NCBI RefSeq assembly: GCF_023347295.1
Contig: NZ_CP094469.1
Span: 2,418,001 to 2,482,000 of the forward strand
Length of the DNA stretch: 64,000 bases
Reading direction: 5' to 3'
Origin: Faecalibacterium sp. I3-3-33
GTDB taxonomy: Bacteria; Bacillota; Clostridia; Oscillospirales; Ruminococcaceae
The position numbers and the translations under genes were made by a program. Of the stretch, positions 50,345-58,342 are shown piece after piece. Numbering within the stretch: position 1 is the stretch's first letter; every line of letters begins with the position of its first letter. The notes under the pieces are model-generated. The model saw nothing but the letters and a program-made list of their open reading frames with translations. It had not been told where the DNA came from and made no database searches.

Positions 50345-50818
50345 TTATTGCTGCAGATCGGCTCCATCCTGTAAGCACCCCAAAAGATGTACGTAAAGCC
50401 TCTTGCCTGCATATTTAAGAGAAAGCGGATATGCTCTTTTACCATTGATTTGAATGTAGCCATTTTCAGAAACCGTTATGCGAATATCTGGCATTCCGTC
50501 CATTGTTTCACCAAAAGCTATCGTGAGTTCATTGAGTGCACCGCTATCACCAGAACCACCAGCATAATCAGTGACAAAATATGTCTGCTCAAAAGTTTTG
50601 GCAATATCTATATATGTCAGGTCATCCTTTTCAAATAGCCAAGACTGGTCAATTTGAGCACCATTAGTGTCTACTGTAAGATGGTATGCTGATACTATCC
50701 TGCATTGTTTCAATGGACGTTCTATTATCACAAAGTGAGTGACTTTTATACAAATCAGTATGACCGCCAAAATCAAGGTCACAGTCATTGTGATTACTTT
50801 TTCTTTTTTTCTCATCAT
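50345..50818 (-). CDS. Membrane-anchored protein of unknown function (157 aa)
   Basis: The N terminus MMRKKEKVITMTVTLILAVI gives a single transmembrane helix, followed by an extracellular beta-rich domain of about 120 residues. The start is uncertain: GGAGG lies 14 bases before this ATG, and an upstream TTG extension is possible. No family recognised. Confidence 0.5.
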   Translation of the reverse strand: MMRKKEKVITMTVTLILAVILICIKVTHFVIIERPLKQCRIVSAYHLTVDTNGAQIDQSWLFEKDDLTYIDIAKTFEQTYFVTDYAGGSGDSGALNELTIAFGETMDGMPDIRITVSENGYIQINGKRAYPLSLKYAGKRLYVHLLGCLQDGADLQQ

Positions 50819-50954
50819 AAATAGACAATACACCTCCAATCTTTTGCTCCTAATAGGAGCTTTTGCTTAGTCAACGTAGCTCGCCTTATGTTTGTGACAG
50901 CTTTTTTGAAAAAATCTCTGCTTTTCGTTATGTTTGTACGCTTATACAAAGAAT

Positions 50955-50992
50955 CTCCATGCTATTTGTTGATTCTAACAAATAGCATGGAG
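50955..50992 (-). terminator. Terminator of the sigma/anti-sigma operon
   Basis: The perfect 16-bp stem CTCCATGCTATTTGTT / AACAAATAGCATGGAG with a 6-base loop lies 8 bases after the stop of the downstream gene at 51000. Confidence 0.85.
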
Positions 50993-50999
50993 TTTCATA

Positions 51000-51689
51000 T
51001 TAAAATACGTTTTCAGCAATTTTCATAATCTCATCTCGTGAAATGTTTCCCATAATCGTGTTTGAAACGCCTCCTTGCTCCCAGCTTAAAATATAAACGG
51101 TGTCTCCGTTTTCGCTTGCACTCGTTCCCAAAGTTGCATCTGCTTCTCCGACCTTTACGGTTTCGTACACTGTATGCTCATTATCAAATAGGGACTGCTG
51201 CCCCGGCTGGATAATTGAACAACGGACAGTGTAGCTTTCCTCTGTTTCTTTTGACGAGTAAACATGTAAAAAGTTTTCTGCTCGTTCAAATTTCTGCGCA
51301 TCGTCCATTTCAAAGCCGTCCGGCACATAATGATCGCTGTATCCATCCGGTAATCGTTCCAACGGTTCGCCGTCCACTTGATACGTCAGCTGCATCTCAA
51401 TGGGCAGGAACTTCTGAATCATCGTATAGACTGCCTTGCGGAAGTCCGCACTTACTGCAAGTGCGCCGAGAGTTAAAATTACCAGCGTCATGGCTGCAAC
51501 AAGCACTCGTTTCAGCACCGGACGGCGTTTATGCAATGCCGCTTTCAGGCGAGCATCCCATCGGGAAGTATCCGGGTAGCGTTCCTTAAGCTGTGCTGGA
51601 GTTGGCAGTTCGTCCAGTTCTTTTTGTGCATCTGCACGGAGTGCCATCATCAATGCAGCGTCAAAAGAAACTTCTGTCCGCTCACTCAT
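51000..51689 (-). CDS. Membrane-anchored anti-sigma-like protein (DUF4367-type)
   Basis: A 229-aa protein: cytoplasmic N terminus (about 1-58), one transmembrane helix (about 62-82, VLVAAMTLVILTLGALAVSA) and an extracellular domain of about 145 residues resembling DUF4367. It overlaps the ECF sigma gene by 8 bases. One-helix proteins of this layout beside an ECF sigma gene usually hold the sigma factor until an envelope signal arrives. Confidence 0.7.
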   Translation of the reverse strand: MSERTEVSFDAALMMALRADAQKELDELPTPAQLKERYPDTSRWDARLKAALHKRRPVLKRVLVAAMTLVILTLGALAVSADFRKAVYTMIQKFLPIEMQLTYQVDGEPLERLPDGYSDHYVPDGFEMDDAQKFERAENFLHVYSSKETEESYTVRCSIIQPGQQSLFDNEHTVYETVKVGEADATLGTSASENGDTVYILSWEQGGVSNTIMGNISRDEIMKIAENVF

Positions 51690-52224
51690 GGCTGTTTAGC
51701 TCCTTCCACAATAGTTTTCTTCCACGGAAAAGCCGCATCCGAACCACTTCATCCGTCAGTCCAAGCGATTCGGCAATCTCCCGGTTGGTATAGCCCATTG
51801 CCAAAAGGCGCAGTGGGTCACGATACATTGGTTTCATCTGTCCAATCAATTCTGTCAGGTGTTGGATGTTATCGGTGCTGACTACTGCATCGTCCGGCAC
51901 CGGGGCATCGTCTGGTGCGTCCGGGACTTCTTCCAGCGGTTCTTCTCGCTGCTTGCGAAGCATATCGTATGCACGGCTTCTACTACAACTAACGAGATAA
52001 GCGGCGAGTTCGTGACAGTTTTCTCGATGAATTTTAGAAAAATTTTTGGCAACGTACAAAAACACTTCTTGCAGTACGTCTTCTGCCAGATACGAATCGC
52101 CCATAATTTTGTAAGCGGTATGGTAGACCAGCCGCTTGTAGGTATTATATACATCTATAAATTGTTCTTCGCTGCTCCGGTCATCCAGAACTGCCAGATA
52201 CATTGCCAGCATTTTCGCCCCCAT
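51682..52224 (-). CDS. ECF-type RNA polymerase sigma factor
   Basis: A 180-aa sigma-70 family protein with region 2 (YKIMGDSYLAEDVLQEVFLYVAKN, about 38-61) and region 4 HTH (LAMGYTNREIAESLGLTDEVVRMRLFRGRKLL, about 140-171). The start may be 52224 or the ATG at 52212. A 31-bp palindrome lies directly upstream. Confidence 0.85.
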   Translation of the reverse strand: MGAKMLAMYLAVLDDRSSEEQFIDVYNTYKRLVYHTAYKIMGDSYLAEDVLQEVFLYVAKNFSKIHRENCHELAAYLVSCSRSRAYDMLRKQREEPLEEVPDAPDDAPVPDDAVVSTDNIQHLTELIGQMKPMYRDPLRLLAMGYTNREIAESLGLTDEVVRMRLFRGRKLLWKELNSHE

Positions 52225-52236
52225 CCCTCTTATCGG

Positions 52237-52267
52237 GAGGAATTATGTCAACTTGACACAATTCCTC
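52237..52267. promoter_or_regulatory. 31-bp palindrome between two sigma genes
   Basis: GAGGAATT-a-TGTCAA-c-TTGACA-c-AATTCCTC is symmetric over 31 bp except the centre and one pair. It lies 13 bases upstream of the ECF gene and 10 bases past the preceding sigma gene. Each half contains TTGACA and GGAGG, so a bound repressor would mask promoter and ribosome site together. Confidence 0.55.
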
Positions 52268-52276
52268 TCTGCCAAT

Positions 52277-52942
52277 TCAGATAAACCACCACGGCAGTTC
52301 CAGCCACAGGTTATCCATGGCCTGTTCCTCTGTCTTTTTGGCGCGGCCTTTTGTCAGGTGAAAGTATATCGCTGTGCCGATCAGCGGATGTTCCTCGCCA
52401 TCAGTAAAGCCATAGCGGTACAGCAGATAGGTCTGCTCTCGCTGGGTCAGCCGTTTCAGGCCATCGTACAGCTCCCGGCGCGATTCCTGTTCCTCTATAA
52501 TGCTCTGCGGCTGCATGGCATAAGGGTCGGCTATGGCTTCGATGCGCCGCAGCTGCTCTTCTCCCGGCAGAACATCGTCCAGCGAAACGCGCTGGTAGCA
52601 GACGCCGTCCTTGTCTTCCGTCACCATCCGCTGCTCAAAAGCGGCAAAGGCATCCCGCACCATGTCCATCATGGCGTTGCGGATGGCAAGAGCCGCATAG
52701 GTCATAAACTTCATGCCGCGCGCTGCATCGAACTTTGGCACGGCCTTCCACAAGCCCAGATTGCCCGCCTGTTTCAAATCGTCCGTGTCAAGGTTCAAGC
52801 CAGCCTGTGCCAGATTCATGCTGCGAAAAAGGTCATTCGCCACCTTGCCGATAAAGGACTTGTTGTTGTCGATCAGGCTGTCCAGCGCAGTTGCATCGCC
52901 TTTCTGTGCCAGCGCACAAAGCCGTTCATTCGTCTGCTTCAT
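52277..52942 (-). CDS. Sigma-70 family factor of the mobile element
   Basis: A 221-aa protein with strong region 2 (LKQAGNLGLWKAVPKFDAARGMKFMTYAALAIRNAMMDMVRD, about 56-98) and a weaker region 4 (LTQREQTYLLYRYGFTDGEEHPLIGTAIYFHLTKGRAKKTEEQAMDNL). It resembles SigB/SigF-type factors more than ECF factors. The start at MKQTNE (52942) overlaps the upstream gene. It may direct transcription of the element's own genes. Confidence 0.8.
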   Translation of the reverse strand: MKQTNERLCALAQKGDATALDSLIDNNKSFIGKVANDLFRSMNLAQAGLNLDTDDLKQAGNLGLWKAVPKFDAARGMKFMTYAALAIRNAMMDMVRDAFAAFEQRMVTEDKDGVCYQRVSLDDVLPGEEQLRRIEAIADPYAMQPQSIIEEQESRRELYDGLKRLTQREQTYLLYRYGFTDGEEHPLIGTAIYFHLTKGRAKKTEEQAMDNLWLELPWWFI

Positions 52943-53246
52943 GGGCGTTTTCCTGCTCTGCGGCAGACTGCAAGATTCCCAACAGACCGCTTCGCAGCTG
53001 TTCCAGTGCTTCCGGCGTGGCTCCTTCCATGCCTGAAACGCTGTCCAACATTGCATCCGCCAACTGCTTTGCCGTGATCGTTGGGTGCTGCACATCCTGC
53101 CCCTTGGTCAGTTCATTGAACATCTTCTCGGCCACTTTCTTGCTCATGGCTTCCTGTTCGGCGTAATGGCTCCCGATGCCCTTTTTGATTTCCTTGACCG
53201 CCGCCATAAAGTACATCTCGATGTCATCAAGGTCGCCCTGATACAC
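52926..53246 (-). CDS. Uncharacterised helical protein next to the sigma gene
   Basis: A 106-aa acidic, helix-rich protein of no family I know. It overlaps the sigma gene (17 bases) and the XRE regulator gene (20 bases), so the three are one translation-coupled operon. A sigma-binding or DNA-replication accessory role is conceivable but unsupported. Confidence 0.5.
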   Translation of the reverse strand: MYQGDLDDIEMYFMAAVKEIKKGIGSHYAEQEAMSKKVAEKMFNELTKGQDVQHPTITAKQLADAMLDSVSGMEGATPEALEQLRSGLLGILQSAAEQENAHEADE

Positions 53247-53757
53247 TGGTTTTCTCCGAAGGCTGATGTCCTTTGCGGCTTTGGCTGCTTCCGGGGGTCT
53301 TGACCCTTGTACGCAGCAGGGTGCTCAATGTCGTGAGCATAGCATTCTGTGCTGCGATGCCGGATGCAAAAGTATCATCAAAATACTGCGCCACGCGGTA
53401 TGTAAGCTCTGCAAAACGGGCGTTTTCCAGCAGCAGATTGACCACTTCTGTATTGACCCGGCCTGTGTAGAGGTTCTTTGCCGCTTCCACGGACAACCCC
53501 AACTCGGCAATGTCGTAGTTCTTGCGGTCGGGGATGTTGGTTTCTCCCAGCAGAAAGTCCGTAGACACGTTGAACAGCCTTGCAATCTTCAGCACCTGCT
53601 CATGTGTCAGGGTTCCTTTTGCGCCACTGATAAAACGGCTGATAGTGCTTTTAGAGCAGCCGAGTTCCTTGGCAAGTTCTGGTTGGCTGATGTTGTGCTC
53701 TTTCATCAAGTCCGCAAGACGGATGTTGGATGGTGCGGGCAGATATTCCTGTGCCAT
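53227..53757 (-). CDS. XRE-family transcriptional regulator
   Basis: A 176-aa protein with an N-terminal helix-turn-helix (ISQPELAKELGCSKSTISRFISG, about 23-45) and a C-terminal helical domain. It is the first gene of the minus-strand regulatory operon, behind a consensus promoter, and divergent from the replication/mobilization genes. It is probably the element's control repressor. Confidence 0.85.
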   Translation of the reverse strand: MAQEYLPAPSNIRLADLMKEHNISQPELAKELGCSKSTISRFISGAKGTLTHEQVLKIARLFNVSTDFLLGETNIPDRKNYDIAELGLSVEAAKNLYTGRVNTEVVNLLLENARFAELTYRVAQYFDDTFASGIAAQNAMLTTLSTLLRTRVKTPGSSQSRKGHQPSEKTSVSGRP

Positions 53758-53789
53758 GTGGTCGGCCCTCCTTTTTGAGCTTTTTCCTC

Positions 53790-53818
53790 ATTATAATACG
53801 CTCTGCCGTTTTGTTCAA
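53790..53818 (-). promoter_or_regulatory. Promoter of the XRE regulator operon
   Basis: Minus strand TTGAAC (53818-53813), 17-bp spacer, TATAAT (53795-53790), 33 bases before the start codon. Confidence 0.75.
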
Positions 53819-53953
53819 TATACGGTTTCCTCTCCGCCCTTGCTGTTGCAATCCTGCAACCGGTAAGGGCTTTTTTCTTTTTCCGTTGCAGTTTTGCCGC
53901 TTTTTTGCTCTTTCTGCAAAATTCTCCGTATATTCAGGCACAAGACAAAAAAT

Positions 53954-53982
53954 ACCAGAGTTCCCACTTTGGGGTCTCTGGT
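53954..53982. repeat. CA-CTT-TG hairpin ahead of the primase-fragment gene
   Basis: ACCAGAG-tt-CCCA, loop CTT, TGGG-gt-CTCTGGT. It has the same design as the lysS-element hairpins and is placed 30 bases before the first gene of the plus-strand operon. Confidence 0.65.
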
Positions 53983-54011
53983 GCAACGCACGAAACAAAG
54001 GAGGAATGCCC

Positions 54012-54614
54012 TTGAGCCTGTATCAAAAGATCAAGTCCGCCATCACCGTTCGGCAGGTGGGAGAGATGTACGGCATGGAGCCCGACCGCCATGGCATGGT
54101 GTGCTGTCCGTTCCATTCCGACAGCGACCCCAGCATGAAGCTGAACGACACCTATTATTATTGCTTTGGCTGTGGAGCCAACGGAGATGCCATCGACCTC
54201 ACCGTCAAGCTGTTTGACCTGAACCCCCGGCAAGCCGCCGAGAAGCTGATACACGACTTCGGGCTTGACCCGGACAAACCGCCCGCCAATGCCATCGCAC
54301 TACTGCCGCCCAAGCGTGGCCTGACGGACGAGCAGTGGGCAGACATCGCCTACTGCCTGCGGGTGCTGACCGATTATCTCGACCTGCTGCACGACTGGCA
54401 GGAGCGCTACAAGCCCGCCACCCCGGAGGAACCGCATGACCCACGGTTTGAAGAAGCCCTCCACACGACCGAGACCATCGAGCACCTGACGGACTGCGTT
54501 GCATTTGGAACGCCCCAGCAGAAGGCCGCTGCCGCCGCACAGCTGCTGTCCGGGTCGTACCTGCTGATGCTGGAGGAGCGCACCGACCGCCTTGCTCTGG
54601 CAAAGTGTGCCTGA
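54012..54614 (+). CDS. CHC2 zinc-finger primase-like protein
   Basis: A 200-aa protein with the DnaG-type zinc finger CCPFHSDSDPSMKLNDTYYYC (CxxH...CxxC, about 33-58, completed by FGCGANGDAIDL), followed by a helical region. There is no TOPRIM domain, so it is only the DNA-recognition part of a primase, probably acting with the P4-type helicase encoded next. TTG at 54012 is 7 bases after GGAGG; the ATG at 54006 is too close to it. Confidence 0.85.
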   Translation: MSLYQKIKSAITVRQVGEMYGMEPDRHGMVCCPFHSDSDPSMKLNDTYYYCFGCGANGDAIDLTVKLFDLNPRQAAEKLIHDFGLDPDKPPANAIALLPPKRGLTDEQWADIAYCLRVLTDYLDLLHDWQERYKPATPEEPHDPRFEEALHTTETIEHLTDCVAFGTPQQKAAAAAQLLSGSYLLMLEERTDRLALAKCA

Positions 54615-54627
54615 CGATTCATTCACC

Positions 54628-54664
54628 TGAAGTGGCAGGTCTCACGGTGAGACCCGCCACTTCA
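54628..54664. repeat. CA-CGG-TG hairpin between primase and helicase genes
   Basis: The arm TGAAGTGGCaGGTCTCA pairs with 54648-54664 with a single A-C mismatch eight positions from the loop, exactly as in hairpin 9304-9342. It starts 13 bases after one stop codon and ends 23 bases before the next start. Confidence 0.75.
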
Positions 54665-54687
54665 CTTTTCTAAAGGAGAACCACCCT

Positions 54688-56004
54688 ATGAAGAAAAACA
54701 TTTCCCGCAACCCCTTATGGCCGGACTGGTACAACGGCAAGAAGATCGATGAAGTCCAGTTTGGCCGCGCCTTTCTGGAACAGTGGCCGCTGAAATGCGT
54801 CAACAGTACGCTGTACACGCTGGACGGCCCGGTAGAGGATGAGAGCGAGATCAAGCAGCGCATCTTGGAGAACACCGAGGAATATGTCACCTCCGGCCTG
54901 TCCAAAAAGGTCACCAACATTCTGGAGACCATCAAGCTGCTGGCCTTTTCCGACCCGTTCCCCATTGAACAGGACTGCATCCACCTCCAGAACGGCGTGT
55001 ACCATCTGCCGGACGGCTCTTTTCAAGAGAGCCGCCTGTTCTGCCAGAACCGCCTGCCTGTGAAGTATGACCCCAAAGCCGCCAGCCCTGACCGCTGGCT
55101 GACCTTTCTGCACGAGCTGCTGGACGATGCTGACATCCCCACCTTGCAGGAATATCTGGGCTACTGCCTGATCCCCAGCACCAAAGGCCAGAAGATGATG
55201 CTCATCGTTGGCAAGGGCGGCGAGGGCAAATCCCGCATTGGGCTGGTGCTCAAGCGGCTCATGGGAGATGCCGCCAGCAACGGCAGCGTCCAGAAAGTGG
55301 AGAACAATCGCTTTGCCCGTGCCGATCTGGAACGCCGCCTGCTGATGATCGACGACGACATGGACATGAACGCCCTGCCCAAGACCAACTATATCAAGAC
55401 CATCGTGACCGCCGAAGCCAAGCTGGACTTGGAGCGCAAAGGTGTCCAGAGCTACCAGCGGGACATCTACGCCCGGTTTCTCTGCTTCGGCAACGGCGCG
55501 TTGACCTCGCTGTATGACCATTCGGACGGTTTCTTTCGCCGCCAACTCATCCTGACCACCAAGGACAAGCCTGCTGACCGCACGGATGACCCCTTCCTTG
55601 TCGAAAAGATGTGCGCCGAATTGGAAGGCATCCTGCTCTGGTGTCTGGAAGGTCTGCACCGGCTGGTGCAGAACGATTTCCGCTTCACGGTCAGCGAACG
55701 AGCCGCCGCCAACGTGGACACCATCAAACGCAGCAGCAACAATGTCATCGACTTTATGGAGTCCGAGGGCTATTTCCGCTTCAAGGCGGACTACTCCATC
55801 AGCTCCAAGGAGTTCTACGACATTTACAAGCAGTGGTGCGAGGACAATGCCTGTCACAGCGTGTCTGCCATCCGTTTCAGCGCAGAACTGCGCCAGAATG
55901 ACCGCCGCTATAACCTTGAAGCCACCAACAACATCTATCTGCCCGGTGGCCGCAGGGTGCGGGGTTTTGTCGGCATCGAACCGCTTGTCCACCCCTGCCC
56001 GTAA
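54688..56004 (+). CDS. P4-type primase/SF3 helicase (replication protein)
   Basis: A 438-aa full-length homolog of 26204-27529: Walker A GKGGEGKSRIGLVLKRLMG (about 172), Walker B LLMIDDDMDM (about 218), motif C FLCFGNGALTSLYDHSDGFFRRQ (about 265) and the same C-terminal winged-helix-like end with GGRRVRGFVGIE. It likely unwinds the element's origin; GTAC-rich repeats follow the gene. AAAGGAG precedes the ATG. Confidence 0.87.
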   Translation: MKKNISRNPLWPDWYNGKKIDEVQFGRAFLEQWPLKCVNSTLYTLDGPVEDESEIKQRILENTEEYVTSGLSKKVTNILETIKLLAFSDPFPIEQDCIHLQNGVYHLPDGSFQESRLFCQNRLPVKYDPKAASPDRWLTFLHELLDDADIPTLQEYLGYCLIPSTKGQKMMLIVGKGGEGKSRIGLVLKRLMGDAASNGSVQKVENNRFARADLERRLLMIDDDMDMNALPKTNYIKTIVTAEAKLDLERKGVQSYQRDIYARFLCFGNGALTSLYDHSDGFFRRQLILTTKDKPADRTDDPFLVEKMCAELEGILLWCLEGLHRLVQNDFRFTVSERAAANVDTIKRSSNNVIDFMESEGYFRFKADYSISSKEFYDIYKQWCEDNACHSVSAIRFSAELRQNDRRYNLEATNNIYLPGGRRVRGFVGIEPLVHPCP

Positions 56005-56032
56005 AAAGTGCATTTTTTTACGGAAGAAGTTC

Positions 56033-56181
56033 GTACAACCTGTACGGTCTGTACTTGTACGCACCTGTACGGCGAATCGAAGCAAATTAAAACGTGGTAT
56101 CGTTTATATTTCGGATTTCCGTACACCGTACAGACCGTACGGGTTATTTGAAGTCCGTACGCAATTTTTTCAGATGCGTAC
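56033..56181. repeat. GTAC/GTACGG iteron-like region
   Basis: Ten GTAC tetramers in 150 bp, many as CTGTAC, TGTACGG or CCGTAC, including a 13-bp inverted repeat GTACGGTCTGTAC (about 56042-56054 against 56127-56139). It directly follows the helicase gene, as the GCGTACG repeat does in element 2. Possible replication origin. Confidence 0.55.
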
Positions 56182-56187
56182 GGAGCG

Positions 56188-56214
56188 ATCAAGTTCGCAT
56201 TGTGCGAACTTGAT
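56188..56214. repeat. CA-TTG-TG hairpin ahead of the relaxase gene
   Basis: A perfect 12-bp stem ATCAAGTTCGCA / TGCGAACTTGAT with loop TTG, followed by GTAAC (56216). No other feature is seen between here and 56380 apart from short GC inverted repeats (CTCTCC/GGAGAG). Confidence 0.7.
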
Positions 56215-56380
56215 TGTAACTCTCCCGCAGGAGACGTTCCCCCTCGGAGAGTCCTCGAAGAGCCCACTACACTTTGCAGACCGCAGGGATGAAAGTGTCA
56301 TAGTGGGTTATTACACTTCCGAAGAAGTGCATCTTCGTTCCCCGTCACCTCTCGATGAACCTTGAAAGGAGGGATGCCCT

Positions 56381-57646
56381 TTGGCAAGAAACGATGGCGT
56401 TGACCGCACCAGTGTCCGAAATCTCGCCGTTTCGGACAAGGCCGTTGGCAACACCCAACAGCACAACGAGCGCGAAAAGGACAGCTATCGAAACCCCGAC
56501 ATTATCCCCCAGCGCACCTCATGGAACGTCCACTTCAAAAAGCCAACCGCCAGCTACACTGACCTGTTCGCCCAACTGGAAACCGCCGGAACCATCTCCA
56601 CGCGCGGCCTGAAGCCGGATGCCACCCATTATTGCGAGCTTGTCTTTGATGTCAACTCTGCCTACTTTGACAATCACGGCGGCTATGAGTTCGCCAAGCA
56701 GTTCTATGAGGATGCCTACAAAGCAGCCGTTCAGATCGTGGGTGGTGAGCAGTATGTTCTCTCGGCAGTCATGCACGCCGATGAAGTCAACCGTGCCATG
56801 ACCGAAGCACTAGGCCGGGAGGTCTACCACTACCATCTTCATGTGGTCTATGTACCTGTGGTGGAAAAGCAAATCCTCTGGTCGAAACGCTGCAAGGACA
56901 AGGCACTGGTCGGCACCGTCAAGGAGACCGTCATGCAGGTCAGCCGAAGCAAGAAGTGGGCTTCCAAGCCCCTGCTGGACGATGCTGGAAAGCCTGTCCT
57001 GCAAAAGAGCGGCAAGCCAGTCCTGAAGAAGTCGTACAGTGTCCTGCAAGACGATTTCTTCAACTATATGCGCAATGCCGGGTACACGGATGTAGAGCGC
57101 GGTGAGCGCGGCAGCACCGAAGAACACCTGACCGTCACCCAGTTCAAAGTCCAGCGGGAGCAGGAGCGGCTGGACAGCCTGACCGCCCAAGCCGACCAAA
57201 AGGCGCAGTCGCTTGCCAAAACCAGTCAGACCCTCTCCAAAAAGGAGAAGGAACTTGCCGCTGTGCAGAAAAAGGCCACGCTCACGAAAGAAGCCCTCAT
57301 TCATGCGCGCGATCTTGATTATATCGGCAAGCGCACCTTTCTCGGTAACTACTCGCTGACCGAAGAAGAATTCTCCAAGCTGAAAAAGCAAGCCGACCAC
57401 GGCTATATGATGGACGTGGAGAACCGCCGCCTGAAAGAAGAACTTTCCACCGCCAAGAAGGAAACCATTCATTGGAGCAACAAGTACCACGACCTGTGGT
57501 ACGATGTAAAGCCCTATCTGGACGCCCTCCACCGTGCGCCTGAACTGGTTCGCAGCTTTCTGGAAAAGATTCTTGCCCCCAAGCAGGAGCGCACCATGAA
57601 TGTGCCGCAGAAAAACCGCAAGCGTGGGCAGGATATGGAACTTTGA
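56381..57646 (+). CDS. MobV-family relaxase
   Basis: A 421-aa mobilization protein: SWNVHFKKPTASYTDLF near the N terminus, then MHADEVNRAM and YHYHLHVVYVPV (about 130-160; the metal-binding His cluster of the family). The C-terminal half is coiled coil (about 260-340). TTG at 56381 lies 7 bases after AAAGGAGGG, the same ribosome-site and TTG arrangement as the primase gene at 54012. It would mobilise the element with a helper conjugation system. Confidence 0.82.
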   Translation: MARNDGVDRTSVRNLAVSDKAVGNTQQHNEREKDSYRNPDIIPQRTSWNVHFKKPTASYTDLFAQLETAGTISTRGLKPDATHYCELVFDVNSAYFDNHGGYEFAKQFYEDAYKAAVQIVGGEQYVLSAVMHADEVNRAMTEALGREVYHYHLHVVYVPVVEKQILWSKRCKDKALVGTVKETVMQVSRSKKWASKPLLDDAGKPVLQKSGKPVLKKSYSVLQDDFFNYMRNAGYTDVERGERGSTEEHLTVTQFKVQREQERLDSLTAQADQKAQSLAKTSQTLSKKEKELAAVQKKATLTKEALIHARDLDYIGKRTFLGNYSLTEEEFSKLKKQADHGYMMDVENRRLKEELSTAKKETIHWSNKYHDLWYDVKPYLDALHRAPELVRSFLEKILAPKQERTMNVPQKNRKRGQDMEL

Positions 57647-57663
57647 TTTTCGGAGGATACTAT

Positions 57664-57840
57664 TTGAACAAAAAGAAGAAGTCAAACAAATCCGGCTACC
57701 CGGATGAAGCAATCAAGACCCTTGCACGTTGCTTTTATCCCTCCATGGTTGAGTTTTTCAACAGCGAGGAAGGTCAGCGTGAATATGAGGAATGGCTGAA
57801 AGAGCAGGAGGCTCTGAACGCCGCACCCATCGCAGCATAA
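57664..57840 (+). CDS. Small basic/acidic protein downstream of the relaxase
   Basis: A 58-aa protein: Lys-rich start (LNKKKKSNKSGYPDEA), then an acidic helical end (SEEGQREYEEWLKEQE). TTG at 57664 follows GGAGG at 8 bases. Short proteins of this shape often follow relaxase genes in Firmicutes elements; function unknown. Confidence 0.55.
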   Translation: MNKKKKSNKSGYPDEAIKTLARCFYPSMVEFFNSEEGQREYEEWLKEQEALNAAPIAA

Positions 57841-57846
57841 AAACAG

Positions 57847-57876
57847 CAGGACGCTCCCGGAAAAGGGAACGCCCTG
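57847..57876 (+). terminator. Terminator of the primase-relaxase operon
   Basis: CAGG-a-CG-c-TCCC, a 6-base loop, GGGA-a-CG-c-CCTG, 6 bases after the stop codon. Confidence 0.65.
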
Positions 57877-57938
57877 TCTTACATAGATGTATCTCGCCGA
57901 GGTGTGTCCAGTTGGGCGCACCTCTTATTTTTTTGCCC

Positions 57939-58190
57939 TTAATCTTCTAACCCATGGCTCCCGGCCACATTCTTCAAATATTCCTCTGGGTCACCGTTCA
58001 GAATCAAATCTGCATAGCCCAGTGGATCATTATAGATAAGGTAGTCCAATTCCGTTTGCTGTGCCATAGTCAAATTCAGTGCATCCTCAACCCCGGTGCA
58101 GTCAATGGAGATTTTTCTCCCATCCCGGAGCAGCAGTTCCACACACCCGGTATCCATGTTAAACTTGCAGGCTCTTTCATCGTACTTCAT
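57939..58190 (-). CDS. Small conserved protein (DUF6061-like)
   Basis: An 83-aa homolog of 22143-22391, sharing NMDTGCVE, DGRKISIDCTGVED and the HGLED end. ATG at 58190 is 8 bases after GGAGG; earlier ATG codons are too close to it. It stands alone near the right end of the tRNA-Tyr element, as its homolog does in element 1. Confidence 0.7.
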   Translation of the reverse strand: MKYDERACKFNMDTGCVELLLRDGRKISIDCTGVEDALNLTMAQQTELDYLIYNDPLGYADLILNGDPEEYLKNVAGSHGLED

Positions 58191-58292
58191 AATCATACCC
58201 TCCAAATCTTGTTATTGACTTACGGTCTATGACAAGGTATCGGGGTTTTGTATCTTCCACGGGAGCCGTCGTTATCGTACCCGAAGAAAACG

Positions 58293-58336
58293 AAAAATCC
58301 GAACCCTTCTCCAATCGGAAACAGGTTCGGATTTTT
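58293..58336 (-). terminator. Terminator of tRNA-Tyr
   Basis: A 13-bp stem AAAAATCCGAACC / GGTTCGGATTTTT, 7 bases past the tRNA 3' end on the minus strand. If the element model is right, this terminator came with the element and replaced the one at 44340-44370. Confidence 0.8.
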
Positions 58337-58342
58337 CTTGTT

